From assembly GCF_040438645.1 (NCBI RefSeq), contig NZ_CP159253.1, positions 1,984,001-2,048,000 on the forward strand: a stretch of DNA of 64,000 bases, written 5' to 3'. The position numbers were made by a program, and so were the translations under genes. Positions 56,358 through 64,000 of the stretch are shown one piece after another. Within the stretch, counting starts at the first letter, position 1. Every line of letters begins with the position of its first letter. This DNA comes from Mesorhizobium sp. WSM2240 (GTDB lineage Bacteria > Pseudomonadota > Alphaproteobacteria > Rhizobiales > Rhizobiaceae). The notes beneath the pieces are model-generated. The model ran no database searches. It saw only the letters and a list, made by a program, of their open reading frames with translations, and had not been told where the DNA came from.

Positions 56358-58247
56358 TTAGAAGGCCAGCGCCTGGTCGATCGCGGCGCGATTGACCTCC
56401 ACCTCGTATTGCGTCTGCAGGCGCGCCACCAACTGGTCGAGCAGATCGTTGGCAAGGCCGGACGAGAACGAAGCCTGCGCGTCCTCGGGCACGGATTCAG
56501 GGCTGGCGCCAGCCGGCTCGAACACTTCCGTCACCTTGAACAATATCTGCGCGTCGCTCGTCGGCGCCTGGATCACGCCGCTGCCGCCTTCCGCGACGGC
56601 GAAAACGGCTGCGACGCCTTCCTTGCCGAAATCGGCGTCGTCGGCTTCGCGCTTCAGGCCGCGCTTGGTCTCCTTTTCAAGCGAGAGTTCGGTTGCCAGC
56701 GCGTCGAGCTCGGTTCCGTCCTTCAGTCGCTTTTCAAGCTCGGCAGCCTTTGCCGCCAGCCTTTTCGTGGTCTCCTCGGCGATCCAGTCGGCGACGACCT
56801 TTTCACGCACCTCGTCCAGTGTGCGATCGCGCGCCGGCGTGATGCCCTCCACTTCGAAGAAGACAAAACCATTCGAGCCTATGTTCACCGGCGGGTTTTC
56901 GACATTCGCCTCGGTCTCGAAGGCGGCCTGCAGCAGATCGCGCGACTGCGGCAGGTCGCCGTGGACGCTGCCGTTGGGCAGTCGCTCAGCGCGATCGATT
57001 GCCTCAACCGTCACCACATCGAGCTTCAGTTTCGCCGCAGCCTCCCGCAGCGATTCGCCCGCCGCGCGCGAATCCTCATAGGCGTCATGGACGTCGAGCA
57101 GCACGCGGTTGGCCTCGGAGAGCGCCAGATCCTTACGAATTTCAGGGGCGACTTCCGCCAGCGGACGCACCGTTTCCGGCTTGATTTCGGTCACGCGCAG
57201 CAGCACCGGACCGAACGCGCCCTGGACGATCGGGCTGACTTCGTTCTCGGCAAGCTTGAATGCCGCCTCCGCCACCGTCTTGTCGGCGACCTTGTCCTTG
57301 CTGAGGGTGCCAAGCAGCGTATCGGCCTGCGTCTTGCCCTCGGCCGCTACAATCTTCTCGAAAGTCGCGCCGCCCTTCAGCGAATCGAGCGCTGTCTGCG
57401 CGGCTTCCGGCGTCTTGAAGACGAGCTGTTCGATCGCACGGGTTTCCGGCGTCGTGTAGCGGGCTTTGTTCTGCTCGTAGTCGGCCGCGACCTGCTCGTC
57501 GGTAATCGCGCTCTCGTCGGCGATGTCCTCGGGCTCGAGCTTCACATATGAAATCTTGCGGTATTCCGGCGCGGCGTAGTCGGCCTTGTTCTCCTCGAAC
57601 CAGGCCGTCAGCACCTCATCCGACGGCGGCTCGACCGGCTCCACCAGCGCCTTCGGCAGCACGACGTATTCCGCCGTGCGGTCTTCGCCCCGATAGAGCG
57701 CGACTGCTCTGAGGAACGTGTCGGGGGCTTCCAGCCCGTCCGAGACCGCCTCGACGATCTGCTGGCGCACCGCCACCTGGGCGCGGTTGTTGAAATAGTC
57801 TTCCGGCCGCATGCCGATCTCGCGCAGCACATAATCGAACTGCTGCCGGCTGAACTTGCCGTCGGGGCCGCGGAAGGCAGGATCTTCAGCGGTCAGGGAG
57901 GCGAGGCGGTCCTTGGACAAGCCGAGGCCCAGCGTGCGCGCCTGCTCATCCAGCACTGCCCCGGCGACGAGTTGGCCGAGAACCTGATTGTCGATGCCGA
58001 GCGCAGTCGCCTGTTCGCGGGTCAGCCGCTGCCCGAACTGCTGGGACAGCACATTGATCTGGCGGTCATAGGCGAGGCGGTATTCGACGGCCGGCACGGT
58101 CGTGCCACCAGCCGTGACAACGGCGTTACCGCCGATCACGCCGAGCATCGATCCCGAAATCCCCCAGACCGCAAAGCTGATGACGAGAATGACGAGCAGC
58201 AGCTTGGCGACCCATGTTCCGGCGGCATTTCGCAGGCTATTGAGCAT
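56358..58247 (-). CDS. ppiD: PpiD-like periplasmic peptidyl-prolyl isomerase/chaperone
   Basis: A 629-aa protein with one N-terminal membrane anchor ([20 protein letters not shown]), a SurA_N_3-type chaperone domain, and a parvulin-like PPIase region ([20 protein letters not shown], then TADTLLG..). The PPIase active-site residues are only partly conserved, as in many PpiD proteins. It should help fold secreted proteins at the inner membrane. The start is ATG 58245-58247; a longer frame to 58319 is open. It leads the trpD-trpC-moaC-moeA operon. Confidence 0.88.
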   Translation of the reverse strand: MLNSLRNAAGTWVAKLLLVILVISFAVWGISGSMLGVIGGNAVVTAGGTTVPAVEYRLAYDRQINVLSQQFGQRLTREQATALGIDNQVLGQLVAGAVLDEQARTLGLGLSKDRLASLTAEDPAFRGPDGKFSRQQFDYVLREIGMRPEDYFNNRAQVAVRQQIVEAVSDGLEAPDTFLRAVALYRGEDRTAEYVVLPKALVEPVEPPSDEVLTAWFEENKADYAAPEYRKISYVKLEPEDIADESAITDEQVAADYEQNKARYTTPETRAIEQLVFKTPEAAQTALDSLKGGATFEKIVAAEGKTQADTLLGTLSKDKVADKTVAEAAFKLAENEVSPIVQGAFGPVLLRVTEIKPETVRPLAEVAPEIRKDLALSEANRVLLDVHDAYEDSRAAGESLREAAAKLKLDVVTVEAIDRAERLPNGSVHGDLPQSRDLLQAAFETEANVENPPVNIGSNGFVFFEVEGITPARDRTLDEVREKVVADWIAEETTKRLAAKAAELEKRLKDGTELDALATELSLEKETKRGLKREADDADFGKEGVAAVFAVAEGGSGVIQAPTSDAQILFKVTEVFEPAGASPESVPEDAQASFSSGLANDLLDQLVARLQTQYEVEVNRAAIDQALAF

Positions 58248-58455
58248 ATTCACTTCCGATTTTGGCGCATTCCTTGAGTGTTGCGCCCGGTCGAACGGCA
58301 ATAACCTTCCCGCCGTCAAAACTCAATGAGGATGTGGGCGCGTGTCTATGGCGGCTTATCGCCGGCCCGATCCTCCATCATGGAAAGAACCGGAAGGGTG
58401 GAAAACGGTTACTGCCACCGTTGCTTCGCACGGCTCTCATGCGTCACTAGCAGAC

Positions 58456-58917
58456 CTACTTCAAATCGGCGATCGCAGTGTGGCCCTTGCCAAGTGTCTC
58501 GGCGGACCTGTGATTTGCCGGGCTTTGCTGAAAACCCTCGTGGGTTGGAATCAACCCGATCTGGTCCAGCCATTTGACCCGCGAGCGAGTCATCACCTGA
58601 GCGCTAGGCTGATATTCGTCCGGACTGGTCATTGTGGCGGCGTGCACATGAACCTCGAGGGGCCACCTGTCGGATCGGAAATAAAGTCTCGTACCGCATG
58701 ATGGACAAAACCCTCTGAATGTTCCGGGACTACTCTCATAATGCACGACTTCACCCGACCAGGTCAGTTGCTCGGGGCTCACACCCAGGAATGCAGTGAA
58801 AGGGGCGGAGGTGGCACGCTGACAATCGGTACAGTGGCAAACCAGGTTGCGAATGATCTGTCCGGAGCAGGTCCAGGTAACCGCCCCGCACATGCAACGT
58901 CCCCTGAAATTTGCCAT
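58456..58917 (-). CDS. GFA-family (glutathione-dependent formaldehyde-activating-like) protein
   Basis: A 153-aa protein of the GFA/CENP-V fold. Zinc ligands: RCMCGAVTW, CHCTDCQRAT and CPSCGTRLYF. Members bind two zinc ions; the founding enzyme's formaldehyde role is disputed, so function is unknown. It is a single gene, divergent from tpiA. Confidence 0.9.
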   Translation of the reverse strand: MANFRGRCMCGAVTWTCSGQIIRNLVCHCTDCQRATSAPFTAFLGVSPEQLTWSGEVVHYESSPGTFRGFCPSCGTRLYFRSDRWPLEVHVHAATMTSPDEYQPSAQVMTRSRVKWLDQIGLIPTHEGFQQSPANHRSAETLGKGHTAIADLK

Positions 58918-59317
58918 CGCTCCCCCTGTCCGACGTCATGTCCGTCACAAGCCATCTCACAATCGCCAATCGACGCGCCCTTGTCGAGCATATCGGGCGA
59001 CACGGGCTTCAGAACGAGCCTTTTCGCCGCGATCAACGATAGAAATAGACCAACTCTCGGGTCGGTATGTTTTTCGCTGGTGATCCAGTTGGCCGGTCAC
59101 ATCCTCAAGGAAGCATGAGCCCGCCAATGGCGGGTTTGACACCGGATATCGCATGTTGGCGGAGGACGAGACTTGGACGACGTCCGCTTTGGGTCGAAGG
59201 CGGCCTTGCCGGCTGCTGCTGCCGAATTGCATTGCCCTTCCGCGCCGATTGCTTTGTGAGCTGATTTTGATAGTGAGGGCGCCAGCCGGTGCTGCTTATC
59301 TGGAGGAAACGATCGCC
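58918..59317. other. Intergenic region between GFA gene and tpiA
   Basis: About 400 bases without a convincing gene. A small hairpin CCCGCC-AAT-GGCGGG followed by TTT lies at 59120-59137 on the plus strand; no gene ends just before it. The tpiA promoter should be near 59200-59300. Confidence 0.5.
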
Positions 59318-60085
59318 ATGACGCCTGGAGTCCGCCCGCTTGTCGCCGGCAACTGGAAAATGAACGGCACCAGCGCCTCGCTGAACGAATTGCGGGCGAT
59401 CGGCCACGGTTTCCTCGGCGGCCTCGATTCCGAGACGGAAGCGCTGGTCTGCGTTCCCGCCACGCTTCTGGCCCGAGCCGCCGAAGTCCTTTCCAGCACG
59501 CCTGTGCGCCCCGGCGGCCAGGACTGCCACGCCGAGCCGAATGGTGCGCATACCGGCGATATTTCCGGTGAAATGCTGAAGGACGCCGGCGCCACCCACG
59601 TCATCGTCGGCCATTCGGAGCGCCGCGCCGACCACGGCGAGACCGATGCAATGGTGCATGCCAAGGCCGAAGCGGCGTGGCGCGCCGGCCTGGTTGCCAT
59701 CATCTGCATCGGCGAGACGCGCGACCAGCGCGACGATGGCGAGACGCTGACGGTGCTGTCGCGCCAGGTCGCCGGTTCGGTCCCGGCCTCCGCCACGCCC
59801 TCCAACGCCATTGTCGCCTATGAGCCGGTCTGGGCCATTGGCACAGGGCTGACGCCCACGGCGCTCGATGTCGCCAAGGCTCACGCCCATATCCGAACTG
59901 AGCTGGCCGCAAGGATCGGACCCGAGGCGGCCGGAAAGATGCGTATTCTCTACGGCGGCTCGGTCAAGCCCTCCAACGCGGTCGAGCTTCTCGGCGTCGA
60001 TAATGTCGACGGTGCGCTGGTGGGCGGCGCCAGTCTCAAGGCCGCGGATTTCCTCGGAATCGCGGAAGCCTATCTTTCGATGTAG
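59318..60085 (+). CDS. tpiA: Triosephosphate isomerase
   Basis: A 255-aa TIM enzyme of glycolysis. Catalytic motifs: AGNWKMNG (Lys), IVGHSERR (His), [11 protein letters not shown] (Glu) and YGGSVKPSN (phosphate). The start at 59318 ([11 protein letters not shown]) has TGGAGG upstream; an open extension to 59153 is not homologous. It is in the usual position before secG. Confidence 0.96.
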   Translation: MTPGVRPLVAGNWKMNGTSASLNELRAIGHGFLGGLDSETEALVCVPATLLARAAEVLSSTPVRPGGQDCHAEPNGAHTGDISGEMLKDAGATHVIVGHSERRADHGETDAMVHAKAEAAWRAGLVAIICIGETRDQRDDGETLTVLSRQVAGSVPASATPSNAIVAYEPVWAIGTGLTPTALDVAKAHAHIRTELAARIGPEAAGKMRILYGGSVKPSNAVELLGVDNVDGALVGGASLKAADFLGIAEAYLSM

Positions 60086-60089
60086 CCTC

Positions 60090-60120
60090 GGAAGGGCCTT
60101 GCGAAGGCTAGGCTTTCCCA
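60090..60120 (+). terminator. Possible tpiA terminator
   Basis: GCCTT-GCG-AAGGC (60096-60108) with weak outer pairing and a CTTTCC tail follows the tpiA stop by about 10 bases. The stem is short; a weak terminator at best. Confidence 0.35.
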
Positions 60121-60261
60121 GATGGCGCGGACGCAGCGCATTGCAAAGGCGCTGCCGTTCCCCATATTCCGGGCGGGCTTGGAAATGCCACGAAAGCATT
60201 GTATTGAGCCGCCTCAAATCGCGGGCCACAGCGCCGCCAATCAATCCTGCCAGGTGAATTC

Positions 60262-60771
60262 ATGGAAACTGTAGTCATCGTCGTTCATCTGATGATCGTG
60301 CTTGCCCTCGTCGGCGTCGTGCTTCTGCAGCGCTCCGAAGGCGGCGGTCTCGGCATTGGCGGCGGCTCCGGCTTCATGACCGCGCGCGGCGCGGCCAACG
60401 CGCTGACCCGCGCCACCGCGATCCTGGCGATCGCCTTCTTTGCCACGTCGCTCACGCTTTCGGTCATCGCGCGCTATGGCGAGCGGCCGATCGACATTCT
60501 CGACCGCGTGCCGGCCGCCGGCCAGGGCGGCGGCGCGGGCGTGCTCGACCAGCTCGGCGGCTCCGACGCCGCGCCCACAGCAGTGCCGACCGGCGATGAC
60601 GCTGCCGTGACCCCGCCTGCCGCTGCGCCTGCGGTGCCGACCGGCGACGACGCCGCGACCTCGCCTGCAACTACACCCGCGGAGCCGACTGGAAACGGTG
60701 CCGCCGCAACCCCGCCGGCCACGCCCGCTGCTCCGGCTGCGCCTGCCACCCCGCAGGTCCCCAACCAGTAA
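60262..60771 (+). CDS. secG: SecG, Sec translocon subunit
   Basis: A 169-aa protein. Two membrane helices: VVIVVHLMIVLALVGVVLLQ and a second around AILAIAFFATSLTLSVI, separated by the Gly-rich GGGLGIGGGSGF. Typical length is 75-130 aa; the extra length is a Pro/Ala/Thr-rich cytoplasmic or periplasmic tail with repeated PTGDDAA units. SecG assists SecYE in protein export. It lies between tpiA and the L,D-transpeptidase. Confidence 0.93.
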   Translation: METVVIVVHLMIVLALVGVVLLQRSEGGGLGIGGGSGFMTARGAANALTRATAILAIAFFATSLTLSVIARYGERPIDILDRVPAAGQGGGAGVLDQLGGSDAAPTAVPTGDDAAVTPPAAAPAVPTGDDAATSPATTPAEPTGNGAAATPPATPAAPAAPATPQVPNQ

Positions 60772-60982
60772 TCGCGCCGTCGTACACTGCCACTGTGATC
60801 GATTAGGCACAGTCGCGGCAAATGCCGTGCGGCTAACGCCGTTTCGGCGGTTCGGAACGGCTCAAGCCATTGAGCCGCCGGTCTTTAATCGGTTATAAAG
60901 CGCGTGGCGGCAGTGTTGGCACTTGCAAGCGCATTTTCTTGCGCCGGCACAAAACCGCGTCGACACTTTCGGGATCGCATCC

Positions 60983-62059
60983 ATGCATATTCGCAGCCTA
61001 ATTTTCCTGGGCCTCTGCGCCGCTATCGGCATGTCCGCACCGGCTTTCGCCGAGGCGCCGGCCAAGACATACCTGTTCTCCTCCAAAGCGAAGGCCGCCG
61101 AAGCGGAGGCCAAGGCGGCGGAAAAGGCTTCCAATAAAAAGCTGACTGCCAAGGAAAAAGCCAAGCAGAAGGCGCTGGCGAAAGCCAAGGCCAAGGAAGA
61201 GGCCAAGATTGCCGCCGTCGCCAAGGCCGAGGAAGAGGCCAAGGCTGCGGCGAAAGCCAAAGCCGTAGCGGAAAATAAACTCGCCAAGCAAAAAGCGCTC
61301 GAGGCAAAGCAGCTAGCCGCCCGCGCCAAGACCGATGCCGCTGCGCAGCGCAAGCTGGCGAAGGCGCAGGCCGCCGAAAACGCCAGGCAGGCCGAACTTG
61401 CCAGGCTGACTTCGCTGGAAGTTGTGTACACCGGCAACAATGGCGAGTTGCGCAGTGAGGCAGTGGAGCAGCCGCGGCCCGGCTTCTTCCAGGCGCTGTT
61501 TGGCGGAGCGCCGCAGCAGAGCCGCATGCTTCCGCAGACCCGTGCGCTCGACGCCGTCCTCGAACAGAAGCAGGCCAACAGGAAGTTCAGGGTGAAGTCG
61601 GACTTCGAGCCTCAGTCCGTCGCCTTCTCCGGCTATAGCCCCGGCACCATCGTCATCGATACTTCCACTCGCTACCTTTACCTTGTCGAATCATCCTCCA
61701 GCGCCCGCCGCTACGCCATCGCGGTCGGCCGCGAGGGCCTTGAGTTCAAGGGCACAGCCAAGGTCGGCGACAAGCAGGAATGGCCGCGCTGGATCCCGAC
61801 GCTCGACATGCAGAAGCGCGAACCCAGGAAGTACGGCCAATACAAGGACGGTATGCCCGGAGGGCCCGAAAACCCGCTCGGCGCGCGCGCCATCTACCTC
61901 TACCAGGGCAAGAAGGACACGCACATCCGCATCCACGGCACCAACCAGCCGCAGACGATCGGCACCAATTCGTCGAACGGCTGCTTCCGGATGGTCAACG
62001 AGCACGTCATGGACCTTTACGGCCGCGTGAAAGTGGGCACCCAGGTCGTCGTCATGTGA
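60983..62059 (+). CDS. L,D-transpeptidase (YkuD family)
   Basis: A 358-aa periplasmic protein. A signal peptide (MHIRSLIFLGLCAAIGMSAP) is followed by a long Lys/Ala/Glu-rich helix (about residues 30-145), then a YkuD catalytic domain with the conserved HGTNQPQTIG and SNGCFRM, holding the His and nucleophile Cys. It would make 3-3 or lipoprotein cross-links in peptidoglycan. The charged helix may act as a spacer across the periplasm. Start at ATG 60983; a longer frame to 60923 lacks a signal peptide at its beginning. Confidence 0.92.
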   Translation: MHIRSLIFLGLCAAIGMSAPAFAEAPAKTYLFSSKAKAAEAEAKAAEKASNKKLTAKEKAKQKALAKAKAKEEAKIAAVAKAEEEAKAAAKAKAVAENKLAKQKALEAKQLAARAKTDAAAQRKLAKAQAAENARQAELARLTSLEVVYTGNNGELRSEAVEQPRPGFFQALFGGAPQQSRMLPQTRALDAVLEQKQANRKFRVKSDFEPQSVAFSGYSPGTIVIDTSTRYLYLVESSSSARRYAIAVGREGLEFKGTAKVGDKQEWPRWIPTLDMQKREPRKYGQYKDGMPGGPENPLGARAIYLYQGKKDTHIRIHGTNQPQTIGTNSSNGCFRMVNEHVMDLYGRVKVGTQVVVM

Positions 62060-62082
62060 ATACCGCTTCCGCGGCAGCGAAG

Positions 62083-62107
62083 GGCCGGCGACACCGCCGG
62101 CCTTTTT
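62083..62107 (+). terminator. Intrinsic terminator after the L,D-transpeptidase
   Basis: GGCCGGCG-ACAC-CGCCGGCC is a perfect eight-pair stem with four-base loop followed directly by TTTTT. It lies 23 bases after the stop and well before pyrG. Confidence 0.88.
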
Positions 62108-62195
62108 GTTTGCGCGGGCAAATCCCATACAGCGCCAGCAGGAAAAACCGTTTCCGAAGGATTTTCCTCTGGCGGAATCAATCCCGGAGCGTTAA

Positions 62196-63836
<1,641 letters not shown>

Positions 63837-63864
63837 GGCCCCGCCTGGCGCGGTTCCTGTTAGG

Positions 63865-64000
63865 TCAGACGACTTGCTCGGCGGCCGACATCAATTCCTC
63901 GCGGCTCGGCGCTCCGAACATCCGGCGGCCACCTTCAGGAACCTCTGTGAAGCTCCAGCGCACGACACCGTCGCGGTCGAGCAGGAATTGGCCGAACAAC
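63865..64000 (-). CDS. 3' end of a probable AhpC/TSA (redoxin)-like gene, partial
   Basis: The minus strand encodes 45 C-terminal residues ending in TGA 63865-63867. FGQFLLDRDGVVRWSFTEVP resembles the last strand and helix of peroxiredoxin-like AhpC/TSA proteins, where DRDGxVRW-type segments are common. The active-site region lies outside the window, so the call is tentative. Confidence 0.5.
   Translation of the reverse strand, partial: LFGQFLLDRDGVVRWSFTEVPEGGRRMFGAPSREELMSAAEQVV

Noticed and set aside
59181..59215. GTCCGCTTTGGGTCGAAGGCGG, similar to dispersed palindromes remembered from rhizobial intergenic regions
   Set aside because: Only one imperfect copy is visible here and the second arm is degenerate; similarity rests on memory and cannot be checked.

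Overview
The window reads as a high-GC alphaproteobacterial chromosome of the Rhizobiales, most like Mesorhizobium and other Phyllobacteriaceae. Three things support this: the gene order gltX / comEC / lexA / moeA-moaC-trpC-trpD-ppiD / tpiA / secG / pyrG; trpC and trpD lying without trpE or trpG; and a lexA promoter with the alphaproteobacterial SOS box (GTTC-N7-GTTC). No rRNA, tRNA or CRISPR array was found. The assignment rests on gene content and order only.

The window has two halves. Positions 1 to about 38.2 kb are accessory. They open with three broken genes (an epimerase 5' remnant, then an ilvD 5' part joined to a SnoaL 3' part). A ribose-type sugar ABC transporter operon with a divergent GntR/FCD regulator follows (1.4-6.7 kb), then an AhpD-like gene (7.5 kb) and a four-gene phosphorelay at 8.3-13.5 kb: a histidine kinase with seven PAS units, two FixJ-like response regulators and a lone receiver. 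A run of minus-strand redox and detoxification genes (SDR, GST, CBS, cupin, alpha/beta hydrolases, NmrA-like) lies at 14.1-19.1 kb, with several intergenic hairpins. Next come a GNAT gene, a DUF1810 gene, an orphan cytochrome b translationally coupled to an MscS channel with a cyclic-nucleotide-binding domain (20.5-23.3 kb), and an ArsR/SRPBCC pair whose operator spans the arsR start codon.

The most unusual locus is 25.9-36.3 kb. A lone contractile-tail sheath protein is transcribed away from two giant uncharacterised proteins (1290 and 1528 aa) and a small OmpA-like protein. No tube, baseplate, spike or AAA+ ATPase gene is visible, so it is not a recognisable complete phage tail, R-type pyocin or extracellular contractile injection system. 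It is the best candidate here for an undescribed system.

The accessory half ends at a tyrosine integrase gene (two compensating indels) facing the 5' end of dusA, a known island and prophage integration site. From dusA to 64 kb the DNA is ordinary core genome: dusA, a TSUP permease, a membrane aspartic protease, a DUF1289 gene, cobT, a PleC/DivJ-like kinase, a frameshifted nuclease, GST, a uracil-DNA glycosylase-like gene, an Lrp regulator, gltA, gltX, comEC, lexA, the moeA/moaC/trpC/trpD/ppiD operon, a GFA-family gene, tpiA, secG, an L,D-transpeptidase, pyrG and the 3' end of a probable peroxiredoxin-like gene.
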